Of a DNA stretch of 64,000 nucleotides, positions 1-10,302 are shown one piece after another. Location of the stretch: assembly GCA_018296165.2 (NCBI GenBank), contig JACKQL020000101.1, positions 106,231 through 170,230 of the forward strand, written 5' to 3'. The DNA is from Termitomyces sp. T153. Taxonomy: Eukaryota; Basidiomycota; Agaricomycetes; Agaricales; Lyophyllaceae. The notes below the pieces were generated by a model. The model did not search any database. It saw only the letters and a list, made by a program, of their open reading frames with translations, and was not told where the DNA came from. A program made the translations under genes and the position numbers. Numbering within the stretch: position 1 is the first letter of the stretch; each line of letters starts with the position of its first letter.

Positions 1-1782
1 GTAATCGAAGCGTCCAGATATGTACATGGTGTTCCAGACCCTGTATGCATCGTCGAAACACCCGAGACGCTGATAAGTGTTCATGAGCTGGTTCCACACC
101 TGCTCGTCGGGGGACACGGCGGCGTCGAGAGTGAGAAAGTCGTGTACGCGGCGGACGGTGGTGATGATTTCGTCGATGTGGTCGGGGGTGACGCGGGAGC
201 GGTGGAGGGCGGGGACGGACCCGAGCTGGTGGAGGAGGATGGTGTAGACCTCGAGGGTGATTTCGAGGCCGGCGCGGCGCATGTCTTTGATGATTCCAAA
301 GTAGCTGGTTAGTGAGGGGACGGGGAGGTCGTTGTTGAAGGAGAGGCGACAGAAGGCGTGGAGGACGACTGCGTAGCCCCTCTCGTCGAGGGCGGACCGG
401 AGGCCATTGTAGATGTCTAGGGCGTCCGAGAGACTCGAGGCGCGGCGCATGAAGAGGACGATGATAGAACTGGCGTTCTTTTTGTCGATGCCGATGTGAA
501 AGGTTTCTATATCGTCGAGTAGCTGTTTTGCAGTGTCAAAGTATTTGTCGAGGTTGTCGGAGCTGGCTATGGCGTGGAGCAAGGTGTTGTAGATGGTCGA
601 GTCGGGACCGGGGGCATGTTCGTTCAGAGTGTCCTTGGTCTTTGAGTATGGGGGTGCGACGGCTGCAAGGTCGCGATAGATGGCGAGAGCCTTGTCTAGG
701 TTGTCGTCGGTGGGGGATCGACAGAGTGTTTTGATGATGGGGTGCACCAAGGCCGCGTCAGGGACGATGCCAATGGCTTTTGAGTGCTCGTAGATGGAGA
801 GAGCATTGTCAAGGGATCCAGCTCGAACGTTGTTCATGATCAGCAGGGAGTATTGATCGACAGAGGGTGGGACGTTGAACTTTTTCTGGACGATTTGGGC
901 GTCGTCGAGGGCGGTTGAATGGCGCAGAATGGCGCGAAAGAGCTGGGGCACTGGCTCGCACCCTTTTGGGGCCATGACCCGGAAGTAGTGGTCGATGGTC
1001 TTCTCGACGCCTTGAGAGCGCGAGATGCTGATGACTTGGTCCTTCCACTCTGAAAAGGGGTCCTTTTGCGTGTCGTGGAAGCGGCGGCGGTACTGTTCCC
1101 TGATTTTGTCTGCGCACTGGGGCAGGTCGCGGTCTGCGTAGGAGTTGTACAAGAGATCATCGACCGAGGGGTCGTAGGGGAGGTTCTCGAGCTTCATGTC
1201 ATTGAGGATGGACGTGAACTCTGCAAGGGTGGGGACAGTCTCTTCCTGGGCCCAGCGGGCACGGATGAGGTACTTGAAGGAGTCGTTGGTGGGCTTGCAG
1301 CCCGCCTCGCGCATGGTGGAGACGACCTGGCGGACGTACTTGAAGGGGGCGCGGCGGTGGCAGGCGTCGAGGAAGATGTGGAACTGGGCTTGGGTGGGGG
1401 TGAAGGGGACGGGGCGGGCGGGCATGCTGTGGAGCCAGCGGTAGACGGTGTGGTCTGTGGCGTGGGCGACGAGGGCGCGGAGGACGGCGGTGTGGGTGTC
1501 GATGGTCACGGGGACGCCAAAGACGGCGGGCATGTGGCCGAGGATCTCCTCGATGCGCTGGAGGTCGGGGGGGCGGGCCGAGGTGGCGAGGACATGCAGG
1601 AGCTGGAGCAGCTGCGCGCGGGAGAGCGAGCCGGGCGCGGGCGTGCGTTGGAGCGCAGAGACGAGGCGTGGGTAGACGTCGTGGATTGCAGCGGGCGACT
1701 CCACGCGCCCAAGCAGCGTCGAGCGGAGGGCCGCGACGTCGCTGGCTGCCGTCGACGCACGTCGCGCAAGCAGACGAAACAT
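1..1782 (-). CDS. Pentatricopeptide-repeat (PPR) protein, C-terminus cut by the window edge
   Basis: A minus-strand frame runs from an ATG at 1780-1782 to the left edge (594 codons visible). I checked it in several stretches and found no stop or intron. The N-terminus (MFRLLARRASTAAS) is rich in Arg, Ala and Ser and has no acidic residues at its start, which fits a mitochondrial presequence. The body has PPR-like helical pairs such as NNVRAGSLDNALSIYEHS and, near the edge, WNQLMNTYQRLGCFDDAYRVW. PPR proteins bind organellar RNA, so a role in mitochondrial RNA processing or translation is inferred from the family. The gene is divergent from the SEC61 gamma gene with only 43 bp between the start codons, so the two probably share a promoter. 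The exact subfamily is unknown. Confidence 0.85.
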   Translation of the reverse strand, partial: MFRLLARRASTAASDVAALRSTLLGRVESPAAIHDVYPRLVSALQRTPAPGSLSRAQLLQLLHVLATSARPPDLQRIEEILGHMPAVFGVPVTIDTHTAVLRALVAHATDHTVYRWLHSMPARPVPFTPTQAQFHIFLDACHRRAPFKYVRQVVSTMREAGCKPTNDSFKYLIRARWAQEETVPTLAEFTSILNDMKLENLPYDPSVDDLLYNSYADRDLPQCADKIREQYRRRFHDTQKDPFSEWKDQVISISRSQGVEKTIDHYFRVMAPKGCEPVPQLFRAILRHSTALDDAQIVQKKFNVPPSVDQYSLLIMNNVRAGSLDNALSIYEHSKAIGIVPDAALVHPIIKTLCRSPTDDNLDKALAIYRDLAAVAPPYSKTKDTLNEHAPGPDSTIYNTLLHAIASSDNLDKYFDTAKQLLDDIETFHIGIDKKNASSIIVLFMRRASSLSDALDIYNGLRSALDERGYAVVLHAFCRLSFNNDLPVPSLTSYFGIIKDMRRAGLEITLEVYTILLHQLGSVPALHRSRVTPDHIDEIITTVRRVHDFLTLDAAVSPDEQVWNQLMNTYQRLGCFDDAYRVWNTMYISGRFDY

Positions 1783-1825
1783 GAGCGTGGGTCGGCCACG
1801 TGCCACTCACCTCTCTCCTCCCACC

Positions 1826-2226
1826 ATGTCTGACAAAATCCGCGAGTTCCTCGACGTCCCCCAGCAGTTCCTCCGCGACGGCAACCAGGTACTCCACTCC
1901 CCTCGCCCTGCGCTCCCGCTCACATCCCCCAGTTCTTGACCCGCTGCACAAAACCCTCCCAGACCGGTACGTGTCACGTCGCTTCTCGCCATCGCCACCT
2001 CATCACACCGCCCAGAGTTCACCCAAATATGCAAGGCCGTAGCCATCGGCTTTGGTATCATGGGCTTCATCGGCTACTTTGTCAAGCTCATCCACATCCC
2101 AATGTGCGTATACGTGTCTTGCCACATCAGTCCTCGCTCACGTGTATCCAGAAACAACATCCTCGTGTATGTCCCCTCGCCTCTCGAGGCTCCAATCACT
2201 CACACACCACCAGTGGAGGCGCCTAA
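1826..2226 (+). CDS. sss1: Protein translocase SEC61 gamma subunit (Sss1)
   Basis: Five exons (1826-1888, 1933-1966, 2016-2103, 2152-2166, 2214-2226) total 213 nt and encode 70 residues, the usual length of SEC61 gamma. The N-terminus [19 protein letters not shown] is followed by [11 protein letters not shown], a single transmembrane helix (about residues 38-62, [20 protein letters not shown]) and the conserved C-terminus IPINNILVGGA. The product is the small tail-anchored subunit of the ER Sec61 translocon and clamps the channel. All introns have GT-AG ends; the last coding exon holds only four codons, which is why simple ORF calling misses the gene. It is convergent with COG1, with 41 bp between the stop codons. 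Confidence 0.95.
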
Positions 2227-2267
2227 GTACATGATACCACACACAATGTATTTATATACGTCTACGG

Positions 2268-5200
2268 CTATGCCAGCAGCAGCCCGAATCTCGACGTGGC
2301 TTTTGCCAGCTCCACCGCAGGCTGAAAATGTCCCTCCTGTGCCGGCGGCACTCCAAACTGCAAAAATCTGTCCGCCTGGGGTAAAAGTGTAGCAAAAAGT
2401 GTCTGTGTCCGTGCAAGCGCATCTGCGGCACTCTTGTGCAGCGTGTCCAGTTCAACGTCGCTTGGGAGCTAGCGAACATGAGCAGTCTTTAAAAGTTTGA
2501 GCAGGCGTAGACTGACCTTCTCCCTAAGCCGCTTCTCCAGTAGCTCGTCCTGCACCTCACCGTGTAGCGTTACAAGCTTTTGAAGAAAAGCCATGTCATA
2601 CAGTGACTGTAGACTGCCCTCATCATCGCTCGTCAGCTCCGTGATAAAGTCCTCCAACGTCGCCTTGACAAGCGGCTGCTGCCCCCCTCGTTGCAACTCC
2701 TGTATCGATATAGACAGAGCAAGCAGAGACTGCACAAGTTGAGGAGAAGGTCCAGAGGGTTTCAGTGATGCTATGCATACCATGAGTTTCTGTGACCAAA
2801 AGCAGACGAGTCCGTACCTCTGAGTGCGGGGTGTATTGGACGCCGAGCGATGCGGTGTTCGCGCACAATCGAAGAGACCGTATTCGCTCGCCAGCGATCC
2901 ACAACACGTTTATGCAACGCAGCCGCCGTCTTGCGAAAATCTGCCAGCAACATTCAGATGCGCTGCTCAACCCCGAATTCTAGAACTACCTTGTACAACA
3001 CAAGTCTGGCATCCAATCTCCGAAATAAAAGGCGACGTCGTCGAAAGTTCGTCCGATACACGGCTGAGAAACACCAGTCCCTCAGTGTTCGATACCTCGT
3101 TAGCAGTCTTCTCCAACTTTTCAATGACGTTTGCACATAGTGCATCAGCGTCCGGTCTATACGTCTTCTCGAGCTGCTCTACCAGTTCCCTATACCCTAC
3201 AAATATCAGAACACCCGTGTGCATCAACAAAACAGTACGAACGGCGACTCGTTGCCAGCCATAACATGTGCGAGGTCCTGCCGGATCGTTCTCGCGCAAC
3301 TTTCTAGTGCTGCCAAAACATCATCCAGCAGCGCCGTCCGGCCCACAAGTTGCCGATGTAGCGAGCTTGTATACTTTTCAAAGGAGGTATCAAGCCTAGA
3401 TTGTGAAGAGTTTGGTACTGGCGGTGCATGGAACAAGAAGCCGACTGGCGATGTCTCTAACCAAAAGTCAGCGGTACACCCTACAAATAACAACACCTTT
3501 ACGCTTAGCCTCCATCAAAGTCGAGTCTAGCCGTTGACCAAAAGAGTCTATACTCCCCGCCAATCTCAGCCTCCAGATCTCCACAACCCGCTGCCGACAC
3601 GACTCGTCAAATATCTTTGTCATCTGTGAAATCTCGTTCGTCTCGAGTTTAGATGCTAGTGTCCATCTTAGTGCGGAAGCTCTGACGTTCCAAAGCTCCT
3701 TGACGCTGTGCAGATCCGCAAACCATCTTGATACGGCTTTTTGGAAGTTTGAGATGGACGCTTGGAACCACTCGTCGAGCTTTTGGGCGAATTGTGAGGG
3801 ATGGACGGAGGAGGATGAGGATGTGAGGTCGACGTAGGGTTTGTATGATCTGAGGTCGGGCGGAAGGAGCAGCAGGTGGGTGGAAGAAGGCAGGGTGGTG
3901 AGTAGGGACTGTGTAGTCAAGTATAGATCTGTCGAATGCGCTTGGGGAACAGGCGAGTCTGACTGGATGTGTTCTAAAACGCGTCGTATTAGCGATGGTT
4001 GGCAGCTGTCGTTCTCTTGAAATACAGTTCTTGCAGCTTTGACGGTGCGAGAAATAACATCGAGAGCTGTATGTGTCGCTTCCTTGATCTCTTTGACAGG
4101 CCGTCTGCGGAAGTCTAGTGATATAGTGTTAGGCTGCGTTGGTCCAGGTGCATGGCCATTCGGTTTCGTCGTCAACACGTCTGCAGAGTCGGAATCGTAC
4201 TTCCACGCGAGTGAGCTGTGTAGTGTTTTTGACCGTTGCGCAAGAAACACAGAAAGACTCTCCGTCAATGGTCGAGAGTCCAGAAGGTGTAGCGTGAGGA
4301 GTGTTGCACATGTATCCTGCCACAAGTTCAGAAGATGACAGAAGAGCGATCAATGCGCAATATCACCTCGGCAGATGAATCATATTCCCGCAGAGAAAGC
4401 GTCGCTTTGTGAATGATCTGCGAGCGGAACTGCGCTACGGTATCCCACTGTCGTTGAACGAGCGGAAACTCGTCCTGAAAAGCCAAGCTTAGACCTCGCG
4501 TGTTCCAAAGACGTCTCTGCACGCACCAGGACGTTTATTCCTTGACTGCTCCATGTGACGTCTTGCTCGTCCTCCCGCACAAGCGCACGATGCACTACTC
4601 GGGCTAGAAGAAATAACCAAGCGGCCTGGAAATATTTCTTTCGTTCGATGAGACGCCATAGGTGTTCCGGCGCGTCTAGAAGCAGCTTTATGTGCGCCGA
4701 GAGCAGCTGCAAAGTATGTAGATGCGCATCTGCGTTTATATACTCAATAACGACCTCTCGTAACCGAACAAAAATCCACGAACCATTTCCGCTTTTGAGA
4801 GAGGGTTGCTGTGGCATTGGAGGCTCCTCTTGTAACAGTATCGTCTCCTTTGTCTCGTCCAAAGCTTGCTTTACACGTTGAGCAGATGTTGCAATTGCGA
4901 TGATGGACGTCGAAGCTTGCAGTAGGTCGCGGTACCGTTCTCTACACTTTCGAAAAAACTCGATCTTGAGATATTGTATGGCTTTTTTTTCAAGGATTGG
5001 AATCACGCACCCGACCATGAGACGGAGTTCTTCTTGTTTCGCGTCTGCATCCGTTCTGCATGTGTATGATATTAATATATCTGTGAACGCGCCGGGATAA
5101 TGAGGTTTGGCGTACCTTAACCGTTGTTGCATGAGTTTCACCTCGGAGATGGTGTGCTTTACGAACAGCTCGTCTGGCTCAGCATCAGTGCTGGGAGCGC

Positions 5201-5354
5201 CATCGGGCGTCGGTGATGCTTTAGAGACGGACATGGACACTGTTCGGCTGGCCAGACTCGACTGCTTTTCAAGGGGATGTAGGAGGGACACATGACCATT
5301 CGCTATTGTCGGTGCAGAGATGCTAGTTGGAATAGCAGACGATTGTCGAGACAT
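2268..5354 (-). CDS. cog1: Conserved oligomeric Golgi complex subunit 1 (COG1)
   Basis: COG1 is part of the lobe-A COG tether for retrograde intra-Golgi vesicles. My exons are 5354-5116, 5055-5011, 4941-4784, 4729-4527, 4474-4367, 4316-3497, 3456-about 3266, about 3190-2990, 2940-2818, 2770-2517 and 2468-2268, giving roughly 840 residues. The N-terminal Vps51/COG1 signature is clear after splicing: [12 protein letters not shown], then [15 protein letters not shown] joined to [17 protein letters not shown]. The middle holds [19 protein letters not shown] and [20 protein letters not shown]. The C-terminus is [18 protein letters not shown]. The start is the ATG at 5354; the frame is open further upstream only from a GTG. 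The junction near 3190-3266 is uncertain because no donor/acceptor pair there is fully convincing; the others keep frame. Confidence 0.88.
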
Positions 5355-5555
5355 GGGATTCACAGGGACGTGACGGTCCTTAACCACGTCTGCATTATCC
5401 CCTTACATAATCCGTCCATTTACCGGTACTTACATAGGTATCATGGGAAAACGCTGGGAAACGCCATAGCAATTATTCAAGTTAGTCTAAAGACATGAGA
5501 AGCATTAAGATTGCTCAAAGCAGGTTAACATAACTAAGAGACATGGAGAGGTACA

Positions 5556-6893
5556 CTATTGGTTTTCGCCTGCTTGTCCTTTCTCCGAGGCATCGCTGCC
5601 CGCGGTTTTTTGTCGTTCGATATTCAAAGGTTTGGGGGGCCCTGTGGCTGCCTGAGGGGGAATGCGAGGTGCGTGTATAGGGGTGGATGAAGAACCGCCT
5701 ACGGGTGATGCTGAATTGGCAAGTCGTTGGTCAAGCGCTTTTAATGCCAGTGCTCTGCAAGATTCTCAGTATCATGTGGTAGATCAAAGACTTATTGGGC
5801 ATACCTGCGACGTTCCGCTTCGGCTCGAGCAGAACCAGGTACTTGATTATAAGACCCAATTTCAACGTCGCCAGTCGAAGTAGGGATCAAATGGAATCGA
5901 GTTGCTATATTGTAGACAAAGTTACCCAGATGGGTCAACGGTTTGCTGGAAAAAGAGGTGGTCAACAGAGTTCAGCTAACTTGGGTGTTGGATTTACTGG
6001 AGGAGTGGAGGGAACCAAGAGACGAGCGAAAATGTTTCGCTTCGGTCACCATATGTAACAGTACCGCCTAACGTGTCGGTATTGTGCTTCTTGTAGAAAC
6101 GGAGATATACCCAGCCGACGAACCACCCGAATTGAATGACGATCCACGGGCACTGGAAGCCTATGATACACAGAACGGTCGACAGTGTCAGGTAAGCCAT
6201 AGGCAATGTCTGAAAACAAGTAAGCAACGGATTTGAACACGGGAACACCGACATTTTACCTTGACGCGCGTCTTGATAAATCCAAATACTTGGACCTGAT
6301 GTTCTGGTATTAATTGTGTAAAGGCTACCAGAATCGCAATCTGGAGCGCCATCTGGCCATGGTACTCCATTCCGTAGCTATTAAAACATTCTAGTTATTA
6401 TCAAGACCAAAAGGTACTCTTGCTCACAGGAAAAGGTCGGCATTTCTAGTCGCGACGAATTCGATCCAATTCAAGGCAGCCGCGATGATGTTCGAGAAAG
6501 CGACGGATACAACTATAAATTTGAGCGTCTCCATACTTCCCCATAGCCTTTCCAGATATTTAAGAGACGCTGGCACAAAAATCATGGTCCCGATAAACTG
6601 AGCAATATCAGAAATGGACATGACACAACAAGGTGAGAATGACATACCTCCCAGACCGATGTTTCTACAAACATCGACGTAACAAGTGTCCATGGATGGA
6701 ACAGAGCTGTTCCAGGGACTACTAGCAGCCAGTCGGCGACATCCGCTTCCCAACCTTTCCAGTATGACCAGCCATAGAAGCTGGAAGATATGATCGTGGC
6801 CGCAGTGAAAATACGGGTGACGGGGGGTATAGACTGTAGCAGAACAAGCGGGGAAGATAATACGGCCATTGATGCTGCCGCCGCAAAGGACAC
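5556..6893 (-). CDS. TMEM115/DUF1751 rhomboid-like Golgi membrane protein
   Basis: Six exons (6893-6648, 6597-6428, 6377-6260, 6209-5998, 5945-5805, 5754-5556) encode 361 residues, and every junction keeps the frame. The family signature is present: IPPVTRIFTAATI near the start, then LLVVPGTALFHPWTLVTSMFVE. Further hydrophobic segments follow (for example FIVVSVAFSNIIAAALNW and LSTVLCIIGFQCPWIVIQF). The conserved cytosolic element RRRALALKALDQRLA precedes a low-complexity Ser/Pro/Ala tail. TMEM115 is a catalytically inactive rhomboid-fold Golgi protein linked to the COG complex; it sits next to COG1 here, although that neighbourhood may be coincidental. It is divergent from the FAM32A-like gene, with 169 bp between start codons. 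Confidence 0.88.
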
Positions 6894-7062
6894 AGGGCCA
6901 AAACGGGGAAGGAGGACGACGGGAGGAACGATCGGTCGATTGTCTTGTTAGTTGAGCGCTGAGCACGTGCACGCTGATTCCTTTTCCAGCCATCATGATG
7001 CTAAATTAATTACTCTTCCGTCTGAATCTCTACATTCTTCGACTACTTTCCTTGTTCTACAT

Positions 7063-7621
7063 ATGTCGGCTTACGACATACGCCCTGGCGGCTCCCTAAA
7101 GCTCAAGTGCGGGGTAGCTGAGGGCGGAATCGTGAAAAAGTAAGGTCAAGTATGTAAATGTGCTGTGCCCAGATTTGACATCATCGATTAGGAAGAAGAA
7201 AAAGACGAAATCTAAAGCTGACTCTGAAAAGAATGAAGATCGCGAGAAAGTGAAGAAACTTCTTTTCAGTGAAGATAAATCCAGCGAGTCTCCCTCTGGC
7301 AGCGGTAGCAATTCTCCTGCTCCGAGTGGCAGCTCCTCGAGGAAGACTGAGGCTGAGAAACGCTTCGAAGAGGCGCAGAAGCGCAGAGTACGTCGTCTAT
7401 CCCCCGGGATTTTTTTGTGTGCTGCTTTTTCTGATTTCAATTCTACAGCTTGCAGAACGCGTCGCCAAATTGGCCAGCAAGACACATAAGGAGCGTGTCA
7501 GCGAGTTCAATACATATTTGGAGACTCTCAGCGAGCACCATGATATCCCCAAGGTAATCGGTTGTTTTGCAACAGTAACACTGGACCTCACGCATTTTCG
7601 AAACAGGTTGGCCCAGGATAA
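7063..7621 (+). CDS. FAM32A-like (DUF1754) small nuclear protein
   Basis: Four exons (7063-7139, 7192-7387, 7449-7553, 7607-7621) encode 130 residues. The N-terminus MSAYDIRPGGSLKLK is followed by GVAEGGIVKKKKK, a Lys-rich linker, a Ser-rich patch (SSESPSGSGSNSPAPSGSSS) and the hallmark C-terminal helix TEAEKRFEEAQKRR joined to LAERVAKLASKTHKERVSEF. It ends in the family signature SEHHDIPKVGPG, whose last four residues come from a 15-nt exon. Human FAM32A is a late spliceosome component, so a splicing role is inferred from homology. A two-residue CG insertion after LKLK is unusual and could reflect a small indel. Confidence 0.9.
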
Positions 7622-7889
7622 GACCTGCACGTTTACACTTTCAATGTGCACTCGCATCAAGGTTTTCGTTTCCTATCTTTTACCGGCATTAGGACCCAAT
7701 ATCTTGATCCTGGATTGATATTCCATTAAGAAAGGTCTATAACGGGTCTTATCAGGGTTGAACGCGGCGTGTCGGAATAAAGCTTATGTATTGTAGTAAT
7801 AATATTTGTTCCACTTGAAAATTCAATTGTGGCAATTCCTTCACTTGACGCCGACCCTCATCGTTCTCCGCACAAACTTGTCGCGGTCA

Positions 7890-10096
7890 ATGGCAACGAG
7901 TGCATCTGCTGTACCAAGAAGCCACATTTGTCCACCATCAGACGCAACGCATCCCTCTGGGCGCTGGGAGACTTTGTTTGTCTATTCATTTATCTGCAGA
8001 TTCACCAACCTTCACGAAAAGCTCGATGGGCTCGAATCACCGATGGAGTGCGCCTTTTCGTGTCATTGACGGCTCGTCCGCTGACGTGTCTATTTCATCG
8101 CGCTTGTGCTGCGTCTAGCTTGGAGGACGCAATCCTCTCACAAGAGCCTAATGAGATACTGAGCCAAGTCCTCCAACACTTCATCCTCAATCTTAAACCT
8201 CAAACGCGTAATTTGAGGTGAAGATTGTTACATTTCCATCGATCTATTTCTACAGAAGACTGAATCAGCCTTGCACAACGCCAGCACAGATCAAATAGCT
8301 ACTACTGTAGCTTCTGTTCTTGCGGAGTACTTCAAGACCTCTGAGCGTACCGTTTTTTGGAACGATGATATACAACGGAACGTAGATCCTTTTGAAAGCC
8401 TTGAGGGTGGTTTCTTTACCGCGAGCTGGGATTTCAAGGTTCGTGTGCATGAACACGGACCAACACACATCATTTACGAATATTATGTGACACTTAACCT
8501 TTTCTAGCTCAAAATTCTCCGCCAGCTCGTTGAGCTGCAGCTCTGCCATAATGCAGATATAAAGGCTACGATCGATCGCGCGTGGGGCGTGTCGCAGAGC
8601 AAACACAAGAAAAAGGATGCCACGACTGCACCACCAGATCCTTCTGACCCGAAAAGTCAAGCAAAGCTCCAGCTGCTTCCCATTGGTCAGGATTCAAAAC
8701 GCACGCGTTACTGGGTGGGAGATGGTCCGTGCACGTTCCTTTACAGTTCTTTCTCCCCTCATCCCCTATTTGCTTATATTTACGGGGATACTATTTCTCG
8801 CCTTTGAATCCCATTGCATCGGTCATTGCCGCTTGGTGTTAGGTTCCTGATGAGTCTTTTTTCGGTCCACGACAGATTCGCCACGCGTTTTTATCTCGAC
8901 AAATCCTTGGAAAGTCACCTCAACTTTTAACGCGGTTTCGACTACACGAGATGAATATCTAGCCCTGATAGAGAACCTGAAGACATCAAAACCTCCAGAC
9001 ATCAAGAAAGGCGAAAAACGATCACGATTTGACGCCGCTCATATCAAGCTCATTGCTACGCTTGAAGGCCGAATTGACGCCATCGACGAGGAACTAGCGG
9101 TGAGTACTTGTCATGTTTGATGGTGAACTGAGTTACAAGTTCGCCGCTCCGGAAGATCCATTTTTTCTCCATGTGGTTATGATCTAGAAGAGTTGATTGA
9201 CTACCCTATTTTTCATCAGCGCGTAGCGAAGGTGCGAAGAAGGATTGAACAACGCGAACAACGTGAACATCGCAAGCTGCTATTGGCGCAGGCAGCAGAA
9301 GTTCGTGAGACACGGACCCGACGGCAAACGCAGCGGCCGGACTATGTATATGCCAATACTTACGATAGCGAGGCAAGAGTCCCAAGAACATCTTATCATT
9401 CTCATTCATTGAACTGATCTATTGATTCTGAAAAACTAGGAGGATGCCGATGAGTATACATACCAAGAGGAGGATGTGCAAGATGAGGAATTTGATGAGG
9501 ACGACTTCCTCAATTTCCGCGATGTGCCGAATGGTTCACACAGACGTCGCAATGCGGCTTTTTCGGGCGAACGGCGACGTTCGACACGTACGGCCGCCGC
9601 AAAATTGAATAGTAATGGCAAGCGCGAATCATCAGCCGAGTCATGGAGCCACTGGCGCGGAGAACGGCGGTCATCTCGGCTAGCTCCAGAAGCCAACCTG
9701 GAAGGAGATCGAACAAAACGAGCTCGCACAGAAGACAGTACTTTGAGTACTAATTCTGCTGAAGCAGCGTCTGTCTCGACGGCTAACACGACTCAGAATG
9801 GTATCAAGCTGAAGAATTCCGGTGCAGCCGCATTGAAGCCAAATGAGATTGCATTGGAGCAAATAGCAGGGAAAAAGAAGTCAAAGTTTTGGGTGTACGC
9901 TGTTGAACCAATACCTAATTCATCGCGTCCTGTCGAGGACGAGCCAAGACATGGTGCAGCAAGAAACAATGGTAACGGCAGCCTCAATGATGATGACGCA
10001 TACCAGCCTGCTTTCTCGCCACCCCAGCTTGAAAATGGCACGAATATGGACTTGGACAGAAGTCTGGAAGGCAGTCTATCACCGCTGAACTCGTAG
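7890..10096 (+). CDS. WHIM1-domain chromatin-remodelling-type protein
   Basis: Seven exons (7890-8047, 8119-8217, 8285-8438, 8508-8724, 8876-9099, 9220-9372, 9440-10096) sum to 1662 nt, or 553 residues. The N-terminus reads CPPSDATHPSGRWETLFVYS and then a helical block with HFILNLKPQTRNLSTDQIA. The WHIM-like core includes WDFKLKILRQLVELQL and LLPIGQDSKRTRYWV followed by DDSPRVFISTNPWKV. A basic coiled region (KVRRRIEQREQREHRKLL) and a long acidic to basic disordered tail (EEDVQDEEFDEDDF, RRSTRTAAAK, KRARTED) follow. WHIM domains occur in ISWI-associated remodelling proteins, so nuclear chromatin function is inferred. Intron 6 (9373-9439) begins GC rather than GT. This gene commonly neighbours the agaricomycete A locus. 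Confidence 0.85.
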
Positions 10097-10302
10097 TTTT
10101 CTGTAGTCAATTCATTTTTTATCTCCTCATGTCCATCTACATACGCATCATCAATACTAGGCAAGACACTGTACGTAGTTTGAATTACGATTAGTTGCAA
10201 ATTATAATTGTTGTGGGTGGGAACGCGTCAGCCAATCAGAGAGTGTGGGCGGACCGCGTCAATTCTAAACCCGAAGTATAAGTTGCACTGACTTCCAATG
10301 CC

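Noticed and set aside
1066..1833. 255-codon plus-strand ORF
   Set aside because: It is the antisense shadow of the PPR gene; Gly/Val/Asp-rich composition from GC-rich codons and no domain.
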